Shown in pieces: positions 45,263 through 55,525 of a DNA stretch of 64,000 bases (position 1 is its first letter; every line of letters starts with the position of its first letter). The stretch lies in assembly GCA_029706075.1 (NCBI GenBank), contig JAINUG010000088.1, positions 3,053,501-3,117,500 of the forward strand. The letters are read 5' to 3'. Source of the DNA: Aldrovandia affinis (Eukaryota > Chordata > Actinopteri > Notacanthiformes > Halosauridae). Both the position numbers and the translations under genes were made by a program. The notes below the pieces were generated by a model that worked only from the letters and a program-made list of their open reading frames with translations, was not told the origin of the DNA and searched no databases.

Positions 45263-47246
45263 CACCATGGTCTCAGTGGCAGCACAGTCTGCTCCAAATT
45301 GCTTAAATCTGTCCAAACAAGGTGGGGAGAGTTTGACTCTCATTACTAGCACTTTGGCTGTTCTCTGCTTTTTCAGAGAGGAGACAAAAACTTTTATATG
45401 TTTTATAGTGAGTATACACACACACACATAGACATATAAACTTATAGGTACAATATGCACAAAGAACAGCTGGTTCATTCGATTAGTATTGTTTCCTTTT
45501 GTCTTGTTCCCTTTCATTTGTACAGTGAAGGACCGACTTACTTTCAGAGCAATTTGAGAAAATTTCTGATGGAGGGGTACAGTTTTCTCACTGGATAACT
45601 GAATGCCTCTCTCAGAGAGAGTATGCTGTGAAGAGCTACCTCAATCTATTCCTGAAGGCTAGACAGCATTAAAAACATTATTTTTGTTTTTCAATTAATT
45701 TGTATCCCCTATTTTCTCTATTTAGAATCCCCAGTCATGTTTGTAAGCCTGTCTCATCACTACATCCCCTGTCAACTCGGCTTCTCTTCTGAAGCGATTG
45801 CTACCGGCCACCGTTTCAGTCCACCAGCTGATCTGCACTGTAATTGTATCAAAGGAGCACCCTTCATTCACATCTGAAGCAGTCTGACTGCAAACGGCCA
45901 ATCTAAGGAGTCCCTCTTGTGCGACGAGATGTGGACACATTCTCCCTCCTTGGGAGGCGCTACGCCCAATTTATACCAGGCCACACAGAAGCAGTGCTTT
46001 AGCAGGACAGACTTTTTGGCTTTTCAGCCATGCTCAGATGTGGAGCCCTGCTGGGCGTAATACTCACCCCTCTGCTGTGGCTGTAAAAGGGGCAACGTTC
46101 TTTAATGACGTTCACTTGATCCATCACCTAATTCTGCAGAGGCCATGGGCAACATATGATCAGGACTAGTGATTATATTGTAACGACAAATTCGCATGGC
46201 ATGCATCAATGTCCACAACATCTGCACCTTCATCACACTGAGAAGTGTACAATATTTGCCCTGGCCATAGTGCAAAGTGACTAAAACCAGACGACAGATT
46301 GTGAGTCTATAGGAAAATATTTTTACTTCTGTTTGACTAATATCCATAAGGTTCTTCCATTGTTACAATAGTTATTCTATATAAAACTCTTAAAGGGGCA
46401 CTTCCGGCCACATCTTTCATTTTATATGTTGTGCAGTATGCATGAAACATTACCTTGATGACTAACAGTAATCCTCTACAAGGGACAGTTGGCCTAAGGC
46501 CCAGCACTCCCCCTGGCTGCTGATGATGTCACTGGAACCACGGCAACGCTGAGTAGTTGCTTTCAGTCAGTGGAAGGGTGTGGGAATGCAATCAGAAAGC
46601 GATAATCTGAACAACACAATAATAATCATGTATCACTCACACAACAGTGCACAACAAAATGTTGATGTCCTTAAGTGATCTGGGACTTATAAAAGGAGAA
46701 AACAGATTTCTGGTGATATCAACATATGTAAGATAATTTTTTTATTTTGTTTAAATTACTACTTAAAAAAATAAAACTTCCTACATGCAAACATAAATGA
46801 ATAAATAAATTAAAACAAATGACTTTTTAAGTGATTACCTGTTGGCTGTTTACAGAAATATTTATGTAAAAGCATTATTATTATTATTATTATTAATGTA
46901 ATCCATGTGTCAGGCAAATAAGTGTGTCTGAAAGAGAGGCAGGTGGAATACATCCCTGTGTCCCCATCCTTTTTCAGACAGTGCTCTTTGTTGGTCCCTA
47001 TGGGAGTTTTGCCCCCTCTAGTGGAAGCTATTAGTATTTCAAGCAGTCAAAGGACGCCTAATGAGCTTCCTGGGAAGGCCTTGCTGCATATTTACTCCTG
47101 GGAATATACATGAATACATTTAATTGTATTTTGATGTATAGATATGTAATTCAACATATAATACATGTTCAATAATTGTTATAATATTCAATATGATGTT
47201 TGTTTTTATTTTAAAGCAACTACTGCCAATTCCATGTACGTATGTA
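45263..47246. other. Unique stretch with a short (ATT)7 run
   Basis: Includes a pure ATT run at about 46874-46895. No gene, RNA or transposon recognised in the rest. Confidence 0.4.
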
Positions 47247-47784
47247 TAGTACCAGTCAAAAGTTTGAGTACACTTGCTGGAAACTAGGTTTATCTCATAA
47301 TTGACAATGTTTTACACCATATAAGTTTCTTTAAATACTTGAAAATGACAAAAACATGTAATGATAAACAAAAGGAACATCAAAGCAATGTTCAATAAAA
47401 TGTAATTGAAAATTTAATATTGGATTCCTCAAAATAGCCACTCTTTGCTGTGATAACAGCCTCACAAACACGGACCATTTGGTTAATAAGATTCAGCAGG
47501 AAATCACCCAATATGTCTTCCCAGCTCTCCTGCAGCAATTCCCAGAGGCACTTGTGGGTTGCTTTGCTTTGACTGTTCTGTCCAGTTCATCCCATACAAG
47601 TTCTATGGGATTGAAGTCTGGACACTGGGCAGGCCAGGTCCTTAGTTTGAGTTGTCCTTCACGTTCCCCCTTCACCAGATAGTTCTGGCACAACTTCAAG
47701 GTCATTATCTTGCTCAAGAATTAAGGAGTGCCCGCTTAGCCGTAGTCCAGATGGAAGGTGTACTCAAACTTTTGACTGGTACTG
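47247..47784 (-). mobile_element. Internally deleted Tc1-like element
   Basis: The terminal repeats AGTACCAGTCAAAAGTTTGA (left) and its inverse at the right end (CAAACTTTTGACTGGTACTG) match over about 30 bp. TA dinucleotides (47245-47246 and 47785-47786) flank the element, as expected for Tc1 insertion. At 538 bp it is about a third of full length. Inside on the minus strand is only the C-terminal transposase piece. Confidence 0.88.
47493..47717 (-). pseudogene. Tc1 transposase C-terminal remnant
   Basis: The 74-codon frame includes WPAQCPDFNPIELVWDELDR, the conserved Tc1 block that contains the last acidic residue of the DDE/D triad. It then runs out of frame. The N-terminal helix-turn-helix region and the first two catalytic Asp residues are absent, so no activity is possible. 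Confidence 0.88.
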
Positions 47785-47786
47785 TA

Positions 47787-48387
47787 CCTTTATGGTTGTA
47801 TTGTACAAAATCTGAATGTGCTAGGCACAGAAGAATATGTTAATTTGAGAATAAATAATATGTATGTATGTAAATAATATGTTTGCTAATATGTTAAATA
47901 TATATTATTAAGTTCTCATATATATGTTTTACATGTAATATCCAATATATAAATTTTATTGTTTTATATGTTTATTGTTTAACAAATGTGCAACTCTCAG
48001 GTATAACAGAACCTACAACAGAGTAGTGACTGAATATATTAGTGTAATGTAATATGGAGGTAATATGCAAAGGGTTACAGTAGTTAATGGGTACAGGAGT
48101 ATGGTGCAGTATGGAGGAGCTATGGGTTAGTGTAGTGACTCCATTTCATCTCCCTCTCTTTTTATCTCGCTCCATCGCTATGGCAGACACTGGATCTGTG
48201 TACAAGCTTATTTGAATAAATCTATGGCATCATCTTTTATATACTTTATTTGTGGCAGGTGTCAAACAGCAGAGTCCAGGGCCCAGGGGGGTGGCTTTCA
48301 CAGCACAGCCTCATACATATACCACTGGGATGTCAGGGCAAGCAGTGATATTGTACTACTGCCTGTGCGTGTACCTTTGTCTTTGGG
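47787..48387. other. Unique AT-rich stretch
   Basis: Nothing recognised. Confidence 0.4.
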
Positions 48388-48499
48388 TCTGTGTGTGTGT
48401 GTGTCTGAGTGTTTGTTCGTGTACCTATGTATGTGTGTGTGTGGGGGGGGGGGTGTCCTGTGTGTGCTTATGTGTCTGAATGATTGTGTGTTCATCTAT

Positions 48500-48530
<31 letters not shown>

Positions 48531-48582
48531 AGTGATTGTGTGTGTTCCTGTATGTGTGCGTCTGTGTAAGTGTGTGTGTGCA
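48388..48582. repeat. GT-rich array
   Basis: Interrupted GT runs with a G tract at about 48442-48452. Frames across it are repeat artefacts. Confidence 0.93.
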
Positions 48583-48589
48583 TGGACAC

Positions 48590-48950
48590 AAAGCAGCTGA
48601 AAGTCATGTGGTGCCCTCTGAGGTCTGTTAAGGTCATTCCAATATAATTGCTGGCATCTGGGGAATCATTAATTAAGTCAATCAAATAATTTGAGTCCAG
48701 CGTCTCGCTCTGGGTCTGAACAGGAGCAGGGGCGGGAAATATGTTAATGGGCATTAATTGTAGGGCTCTGTTCTATTATTTAATTTAAAATAAAAATAAT
48801 CTCATCCCGGAATCCCACAGCCGTTTCTCTGTCAGAGGCAGAATACGGTCACCTCATTACCTCCCTGATATAAATAGAGCCCTTTCCATGTGCCACCGTT
48901 TTAACAACAAGCACTGCAAAAATAGCTGCAATTTATCCCTTGTGACTAGT
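48590..48950. other. Candidate conserved non-coding block
   Basis: Repeat-free DNA between two dinucleotide arrays, rich in homeodomain-type cores: GGGGAATCATTAATTAAGTC (48660-48679), GGGCATTAATTG (48748-48759) and TTATTTAATTTAAAAT. It also carries GC-balanced words such as CAGCCGTTTCTCTGTC. This is the block I would test first for vertebrate conservation. Inference only. Confidence 0.28.
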
Positions 48951-49002
48951 CTGTGTTTCACTGTTAGGTGTGTTGTCTGGTTGTCTCCATCCACCCCCCC
49001 AG

Positions 49003-49046
<44 letters not shown>
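49003..49046. repeat. (CA)22 microsatellite
   Basis: A pure CA run following a C tract. Confidence 0.96.
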
Positions 49047-49048
<2 letters not shown>

Positions 49049-49742
49049 ATTAAGATGTAATATATCATGTGTCTTGTTTTCTTTCCTCCAGGTCTTAAAG
49101 GTGTCTTATAGTTTAGTATGTGTGTGGTGATTGGCATGTTCCACAATATAACAACCATAACACCGCGGGGCACTCTCTCGATACTAACAAGCACAAATAT
49201 GCCTGTCAGGTGCCCGAACATGACCCCCAATTCCTGCTCCCCCTCCCCCAGGGTTCATGTTATGCAAAACAACTTCATCCCTTGAAAAGATGATTACTTC
49301 GGTAAAAATCATGTATTTTTGGCTGTTTTTATGTTGAAATAAATATTCATTTTGACATTGATCCTGAGCAGATCTGTGCTGGCCTTCTCTGTGGTCAGTC
49401 CTCCTTGTCCACTGCGACGGTTCTGACATTGCAGCTGGAATTATGACATCACAGCTGGGGGTCCTCTTCCCTCTGTGCTCTTTGGTCATGTGACTTGTAG
49501 CAGGAGACTAGATGTTGCCCAATTCTTGAAAGAGTGTGTAGAGTGTGAGCTAATGTAGCTGTCATCTCTATGAATCTTTTCAAATGAATGTGGAAAATGT
49601 TTAGCAAATATTCAGAGCAGGGGGTCCCAGCTCTGGTTATGGGGGACTGCTGTTTCTGACACCTCAATGACACTTTTACATCATCATCCTATTATTATCA
49701 TTTTTTATCTTTCACATACTATCTGTTAGTATATGACAAATG
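49047..49742. other. Unique stretch
   Basis: Nothing recognised. Confidence 0.4.
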
Positions 49743-49948
49743 TACAGTGGGTATAAAAAGTATTCACCCCCTTTGGCATTTTTCACATTTTATTTTCTAA
49801 CGTCATGGGATCAAAACTGATTTAACTGGGATTGCTGGCCACTGATCAAAACAAAATACTATATAACATCAACTAACAACACAACTCAAAATTAATTACT
49901 AATAAAAAACTGTCAATAATTCATTATATAAGTATTCACCCCCTTGAT

Positions 49949-50911
49949 TTAATACTTTGTAGAAGCAACTTTAGCAGAAATTACAGCTGTGAGTCTATTT
50001 AAGTAAGTCTCTACCAGCTTTGCAAATCTGGACATTGCAATTTTTGCAATTTCTTCTTTACAATATTGCTCGAGCTCCATCAGGTTGGAGTTGAACAGGA
50101 ATTTTCACATCTTTCCACAGATTCTCAATGGGATTCAGGTCTGGGCTTAGACTGGGCTACTCCAGGACATTGTTTTTTTTGTTTTTTGCTGTATGCTTTA
50201 GGTCATTGTCCTGCTGGAATATAAATCTTCTCCCAAGTCCCAGATCTCTTACAGACTGCAGCAGGATTTCCTCCATGATTTGTCTATATCTTGCGCCATC
50301 CATTTTGCCCTCTATTTTGACGTTTTCCAGTCTCTGAAGCATCCCCATAGCATTAGGTTCCTGCCACAATGTTTCATGGTAGGGATAGTGTTCTTGGGAT
50401 GATGCGTAGTATTAGGCTTGTGCCAAACATAGCGCCTAATGTTGATGCCAAAAAGTTAAATCTTGGTCTCATCAGACGACAGAATCTTCCTACACGTGGT
50501 TTCAGAGTCTCTTACATGCCTTCTGGCAAACTCTAGATGGGATTTCATGTGAGTTTTCTTCAACAATAGCTTTTTTTGCCACCCTTTCATAAAGCGCAGA
50601 TTTGTGAAACGCCCGGGCTATTGTTATTCCATGGACAGTTTCTCCCACCTCTGCCATGGAAGACTGTAACTCTGTAACTCCGAGGTGCCATAAGCTTCTT
50701 GGTGGCCTCCTTAACAAGTGCCCTTCTCGCACAGATGCTCAGTTTTGGAGGATGGCTTTTCCTAGGCAAATTTACAGCCATATTCTTTATGGTGGACTTA
50801 ACAGTGCTCCGGGGGATATTCAAAGTCTTTGAAAAATTCTTATATTTTCCCCCTGATTAGTGCTTTTGAAAAACCTTTTCTTGGATTTGCTTTGAATGTT
50901 CTTTTCTTCAT
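49949..50911 (-). pseudogene. Tc1-like transposase, nearly full length, inactivated
   Basis: On the minus strand it starts MKKRTFKANPRKG and ends ...VASTKY followed by TAA. The 963 bp is close to the usual Tc1 length of about 340 codons. Fragments in different frames show NIPRSTVKSTIKN and RARRALVKEATKK-like helix-turn-helix region pieces (50587-50823), then RVAKKAI (50502-50732), then [17 protein letters not shown] and [16 protein letters not shown] (50157-50369), which carries the second catalytic Asp. Frameshifts and stops separate the pieces. In life it would have cut and pasted DNA at TA sites in the nucleus. Confidence 0.88.
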
Positions 50912-51130
50912 GATGAAGTTCTTATTTGGAAATGCACTAACCAGCTGTGGGACCTCTCACAGACAGGCATATTTAATTTGAAATCATTTGAAACACCTTA
51001 ATTGTTCACAGGTGGACTCCGATCAAATAATTATGTGACCTCTGGAGACAATTGCACCGGAGCTGTGTGTGTCTTAGCAAAAGGGGTGATTACTTATGCA
51101 ATCAATTATTGTCTGTTTTTTATTTGTAAT

Positions 51131-51608
51131 TGTCACACGCCATGGACAATTCCTGAATGGGGACAGAGCAGTCCAGACACGAAGTGGAGTTTGCCGGTCT
51201 ACGGACCGTATTTTTCTTTATTTTATTAATAATTTTTTTATTTTATCTGTTCCCACACTGGGCAGAGAACGAGCACCGGGAGCGTACAATAACACAAACA
51301 CAAACAAACACTTTACCCTAGTTGCCGCAAAGCTTTTGGGTAACTAATTGAAAATAACAAAACCAAATTAAACAATATCGAACTGGCACTTTTCAGTTTG
51401 TTCGATATTTTAACTTTCGCTTTTCTTCTCGCTCCTCGGTCTCAAACGCCTCTCCCTCCTGGTTATAGCCACCTACTGAAGGGAGCAGAGCAGTCTTAAA
51501 GCACACAGATGTAATTATTATACACAGGACCGGTGTGTGCGCTTACTGCTCTGCCAGTAGGCGTGGCCACTAATCGTCCTGATTAGCTGCCGAGACCGAC
51601 GCCTTCCA
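51131..51608 (-). repeat. 3' LTR of the Gypsy element
   Basis: Starts TGTCACACGCC on the plus strand and ends CGCCTTCCA. It matches the other LTR over most of its length (CAGAGCAGTCCAGACACG, GGGCAGAGAACGAGCACCGG, TTTGTTCGATATTTTAACTT). About 50 bp near its right end (51515-51560) is absent from the other LTR. Confidence 0.85.
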
Positions 51609-52227
51609 CCCCCCTCCATCGCCAGAATGTGGCCAGGGCCCATTCGGTTCGACAGATCCCCACCTCCCTGGAGAGGAAGTCTGCGCACTCATTCACTGAC
51701 CCTGGCCAATGTATCACTCGGAAGCAAAAGGGCTGTAATGCAAGATACCACTGAGTGATCCTGGAGTTGGTGTCTTTCATCTTGTGTAGCCACTGGAGGG
51801 GTGCATGGTCGGTATAGAGGGTAAAGGCCTTGCCCAAGAGGTAGTACCAGAGGGTGAGAGAGGCCCACTTGATCGCCAAATACTATTTTTCTATGGTGCT
51901 GTAGCGGGCCTCTCTCGGAGAAAGCTTCCGACTGATGTAACATACCGGTCGCTCCTCCCCCCCACGCTCCTGGGACAAGACTGCACCCACCCCCCTATCC
52001 GAGGCGTCGGTCTGTAAAATAAAAGGCAGAGAGAAATCAGGGCTGATTAGCAGAGGGCCGCCACATAGAGTCGCTTTTATACTCACGAACGTCGCCTGGC
52101 ACTGCTCTGTCCACTGGACCGGATCTGAGGCTCCCTTTCGGGTGAGATCAGTTAGGGGACTGGCTAGTGCCGAAAAGCCAGGAATAAACCGGCGATAATA
52201 ATTTGACAGTCCCAAAAAGGATCTCAC
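51583..52227 (-). pseudogene. Gypsy RNase H region, with stop
   Basis: The first frame (51883-52227) starts after the RT with RSFLGLSNYYRRFIPGFS, the conserved RT thumb/RNase H linker. It holds FILQTDASDRGVGAVLSQ, with the first catalytic Asp at about residue 74, and YSTIEK before an in-frame TAG. The same frame continues (51583-51879) with LYTDHAPLQWLH, carrying another catalytic Asp, and VNECADFLSR. In the family this domain degrades the RNA strand of the RNA-DNA hybrid. The stop at 51880-51882 looks like a single substitution. Confidence 0.88.
51609..51624 (-). other. Polypurine tract candidate
   Basis: The plus strand reads CCCCCCTCC just inside the left LTR, giving GGAGGGGGG on the element's strand. 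This is the expected site of plus-strand DNA priming next to a 3' LTR. Confidence 0.55.
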
Positions 52228-52235
52228 CTATTTTT

Positions 52236-52868
52236 TTACTTGGGCTGTGGGCAGGCAGAAATGGCTGCAGTTTTATCAATCAATGGTCTGACCTGCCCCC
52301 TGCCCAAGAGGAACCCCAGATACCGTACCTCTCTCCTCCCAATAGCGCACTTGCCTGGGTTAGCAGTGAGCCCCGCTCCCCTCAGCGTCTGTAGGACGGC
52401 CTGCAAATGCTGCATATGCCACTCCCAATCATTACTATAGATGACAATGTCATCCAAGTATGCCGTGGCATATGCAGCATGCGGTCGAAGTAGCCTATTC
52501 ATCAGTCGCTGAAAGGTGGCCGGATCCCCATGCAGACCAAAAGGCAAGGTCAGGAATTGGTGTAAACCGAACCGAGTAGAGAATGCCGACTTTTCCCTGG
52601 ACACTGGAGACAAGGGAATCTGCCAGTAGCCCTTGGTTAAATCCAGTGTCAAATAAAAGCGAGCAGTGCCCAACCGATCCAGCAGTTCATCAACCCGGAG
52701 CATTGGATAGGCATCGAACTTCGATACTGCGTTAACTTTCCTGTTGTCCACACAGAATCGAACAGACCCATCAGGCTTAGGTACAAGCACAATGGGGCTG
52801 CACCAGTCACTATTAGATTCCTCTATTACCCTCATGTCTAGCATTTTTTCCAATTCTTCCTGAACCAC
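52236..52868 (-). pseudogene. Gypsy reverse transcriptase domain
   Basis: A 210-codon frame with clear RT motifs: SPIVLVPKPDGSVRFCVD (about residues 24-41), LTLDLTKGYWQI (catalytic Asp about 76), LPFGLHGDPATFQRLM, and YLDDIVIYS (137-145), the YxDD active site with both Asp present. Frameshifts separate it from the integrase on one side and the RNase H on the other; in the family all three are one polyprotein. The GDPATF segment departs from the usual NAPATF. Without repair it cannot make a functional enzyme. Confidence 0.93.
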
Positions 52869-52948
52869 TTTTTTTTGTGTTCAGGCAGCGATATGGTTGG
52901 CTCCTAATCACGGTGCCTGGCAGGGTCTGAATGTGGTGTTCAATCAAG

Positions 52949-53806
52949 TCAGTTAGAGTAGAGTAAATTACTCACCTCTGCCCGCTGGCCCGGTGTAAGA
53001 TGGCTACCAATGGGGACCGGAAGTCTTGTACTTTCAATTGGAATTTCTGGTCCCAGCTCATCTCTGGGATTTTCTGGCATGGCGAGCGAAACAGGGTCTA
53101 CCACCTCCCACCGTTTTAATAAATTTAGGTGGTATATCTGACGTGAGCCACCTCTATCCGAGCGAATGACTTCATAATCAACATCCCCCACTCGCCATGT
53201 AACCTCAAAGGGCCCTTGCCACTTTGCGAGCAGCTTAAATGCTGACGTTGGGAGTAACACTAGGACTTGATCTCCCGGTTGAAAATTTCGCAATTGTGCC
53301 CCCCTGTTATATTGCCGTCTCTGTCGTTCCTGGGCCTGGAGCAAATGTTCTCGTGAAATTTGTCCGAGTGAGTGCAGCTTTGCTCGTAGGTCCATGACGT
53401 ATTGAATTTCATTTTTGCTGGGGCTCGGATTTTCCTCCCAAGTTTCTCTTAATAAATCCAGAATACCCCTGGGACGTCGCCCATATAATAATTCAAACGG
53501 GGAAAACCCGGTGGAGGCTTGGGGAACCTCTCTGATGGCAAACATCAGCGGATCAATTAATTTGTCCCAATTCTTTAAATCAGTTTGAAAGAACTTACGC
53601 ATCATGGATTTCAATGTCCGATTGAACCGCTCTACCAGCCCGTCAGTTTGTGGGTGGTATACGCTAGTTCGAATTGACTTGATGTCCAATAATGCGTCCA
53701 GTTCCTTCAGTGTTCGTGACATAAATGAAGTGCCTTGATCAGTGAGAATCTCTTTCGGGATTCCCCCCCAGGAGAAAAAGTGGAACAACTCCTCCGCAAT
53801 AGTCAT
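52949..53806 (-). pseudogene. Gypsy integrase catalytic core and C-terminal domain
   Basis: A 285-codon frame. ILTDQGTSFMS holds the second catalytic Asp (residue 23) and YHPQTDGLVERFNRTLKS holds the Glu (residue 59), giving 35 residues between them, the D,D-35-E signature. KWQGPFEVTW (GPF at 198-200) and IYHLNLLKRW (224-233) form the GPY/F module of the C-terminal domain. It ends at a frameshift just before the RT, with no separate RT start. Position upstream of RT is the unusual feature. An in-frame TAG separates it from the piece with the first Asp. Confidence 0.92.
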
Positions 53807-53839
53807 TGCAGATATATTGCGGAGGGGTACAGCCTCAGA

Positions 53840-54574
53840 CTATCGCGTTGCATAGTCTACGATAACTAATACAAAGCGGTACCCTTTGGCACTCCGATCA
53901 AATGGCCCGACAAGGTCCATTCCAATTAGTTCGAACGGAACCTCTATTAAAGGCAAGGGGTACAATGGAGCTTTTGGAATTGCCGCTGGGCAACGGACAT
54001 TACCTCGAATGCCCGGCCAATAGAATCGAGCCATTACCTGGGATAGTGTCTTATCCTGTCCTAAATGACCCGGGTTGGGGCTGGGTATCGGCCTGGGAAT
54101 GGACTGGGGAAGACGGGAAATAGGGACGTTGGGGCGGGAGCTGTACCCTAGGCTTTTCAGCCCTCCAGCTCTCTGGGGAAGACGGGGAATAGGGACAGTG
54201 GGGCGGGAGCTGTACCCTGGACTTTTCAGCCCTCCAGCTCTCTGGGAAAGATGGGGAATAGGGACGTTGGGGCAAGAGCTGTGCCCTGGGCTTTTCAGCC
54301 TTCCAGCTCTCTGGGGAAGACGGGGAATAGGGACGTTGGGGCAGGAGCTGTGCCATGGGCTTTTCAGCCCTCCAGCTCTCTGGGAACATCTCCCCGTATC
54401 CCCACGGACCACCAGGCGATTCTCCGCCAGCTGGACGCCTGCAGTCAGCCCCTGCAGCTCCTTGTTCTCAATCCGCAGCTTGGAGATCTCTTCATCCTTG
54501 GCTTCAATGGCTTTGTGCAACTTCTCATTCTCCTGCAGAACATTATACAGAGCTTTCCGCCATTCTTCCGCCAC
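53840..54574 (-). pseudogene. Gag-like coil, 69-bp repeats and integrase N-terminus
   Basis: This 244-codon frame has a non-ATG start. An N-terminal heptad-like segment, [18 protein letters not shown] followed by IENKELQG, predicts a coiled coil. Four 23-residue repeats ([20 protein letters not shown]) follow. The last third is integrase: [20 protein letters not shown] from the zinc-binding region, then [19 protein letters not shown] with the first catalytic Asp at 220. The Cys pair of the HHCC zinc site is largely deleted and the join from repeats to integrase is abrupt, so protease and the rest of gag were lost. It ends at an in-frame TAG. Confidence 0.85.
54105..54385. repeat. 69-bp tandem repeat inside the Gypsy coding region
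   Basis: Four units of 69 bp (23 codons, so frame-neutral), each with GGAATAGGGAC(G/A)TTGGGGC-like sequence and CTTTTCAGCCCTCCAGCTCT. The units differ at a few bases each. The translated unit is Pro/Ser/Arg-rich. Confidence 0.92.
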
Positions 54575-54645
54575 CTCCTTCCATTATGTGGACTTCATTC
54601 GGCTACTCCACAAACAGGACACCAAGACAATCTGCTGCTCTGTTC

Positions 54646-54663
54646 TCCTGGGTTTCGGCACCA
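54646..54663 (-). other. Primer-binding-site candidate
   Basis: Three bases inside the 5' LTR, the element's strand reads TGGTGCCGAAACCCAGGA. Its complement ends in CCA as a tRNA 3' end does, which is the expected minus-strand primer site. I cannot name the tRNA with confidence. Confidence 0.65.
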
Positions 54664-54666
54664 CTT

Positions 54667-55077
54667 TGTCACACGCCACGCGACAATCCCTGAACGGGGA
54701 CAGAGCAGTCCAGACACGGAGTGGAGTTTGCCGGTCTACGGACCTGATTTTTCTTTATTTTGTTAACGGAGAGTTCTCTGTTCCCACACTGGGCAGAGAA
54801 CGAGCACCGGAAGCATACAATAACACAAACACAAACGACTAGTTGTTGCGAAGCTTTCGGGTAACTAACTGAAAATAACAAAACCAAATTAAACAATATT
54901 GAACCGGCACTTTTCAGTTTGTTCGATATTTTAACTTTCGCTTTTCTTTCGCTTTTCTTCTCGCTCCTCGGTCTCAAACACCTCTCCCTCCTGGTTCCAG
55001 CCACCTACTGAAGGGAGCAGAGCAGTCTTAGAGCACACAGATGTACAGGATTATTGGCCGCTAATCATCCTGATTAC
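54667..55077 (-). repeat. 5' LTR of the Gypsy element, outer end rearranged
   Basis: Starts TGTCACACGCCACGCGAC and tracks the 51131-51608 LTR with scattered substitutions, many at CpG sites. It lacks the internal segment of about 50 bp and stops matching after CTAATCATCCTGATTA at about 55075. About 25 bp of the outer end is missing. A second piece of LTR-end-like sequence appears at 55155-55185. Confidence 0.82.
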
Positions 55078-55149
55078 AGGATGCCTAGTATTTTGTGTTG
55101 TGAAATAAATCCCAATTAAATCAATTTTGATTCTCTGTAAGAAAATATT

Positions 55150-55525
55150 GGGCGCCTGGCCGCTCCAATCATCCTGATTAGCTGAATCATTGGCCATCTT
55201 CTGCAAGAGACTCAAAACGCACATCTTCAGACTCCTGACTTTGTACATTTTTACTAACTTTATTTTGTATGTACAACATTTTGTAATAATATCTAAATCA
55301 AAAAAAAAAAAATCTACTTTTATTAGATTAGAAAAAACTTTTCCTTCCTTGTGTTACAGGTACAGTATGCAGCTGTAAACAATGATGTCTATTACTGTAT
55401 TACTACACTGATCTCTTGCGCGGACTATGATAGATCTTACCATATATTAATGCACATCTTGTAAGTCGCTCTGGATAAGAGCATCTGCTAAATGCCAAAA
55501 TGTTAAATGTAAATGTCAAATGTGA
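55150..55525 (+). mobile_element. 3' fragment of an L2-type LINE
   Basis: AIFCKRLKTHIFRLL (55193-55237) matches the C-terminal tail of fish L2-clade ORF2 proteins as I know them. A 3' UTR follows, then GTAAGTCGCTCTGGATAAGA, GCATCTGCTAAATGCC and AAATGTAAATGTCAAATG, the same tail as the SINEs at 30833, 32141, 36975 and 43130. It sits inside the Tc1 right end. GAAAA next to both junctions may be the target duplication. Confidence 0.72.

Larger units (their letters stand above)
51131..55077 (-). mobile_element. Ty3/Gypsy retrotransposon with Gmr1-type order (integrase before RT)
   Basis: Two LTRs (51131-51608 and 54667-about 55077) enclose a minus-strand body. The order on that strand is 5' LTR, primer-binding-site candidate, short gag-like coil, 69-bp repeats, integrase, reverse transcriptase, RNase H, polypurine tract, 3' LTR. 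Ordinary Ty3/Gypsy elements place integrase last. Integrase first with Gypsy-like sequences is the arrangement described for the Gmr1 group of fish and other deuterostomes. Protease and the gag zinc knuckle are not recognisable. Several stops and frameshifts, and clear divergence between the LTRs, show an old, dead, internally deleted copy. Confidence 0.88.

Noticed and set aside
54075-54842. 255-codon plus-strand frame
   Set aside because: It is an antisense shadow of the Gypsy repeat region and LTR; the minus strand carries the recognisable domains.
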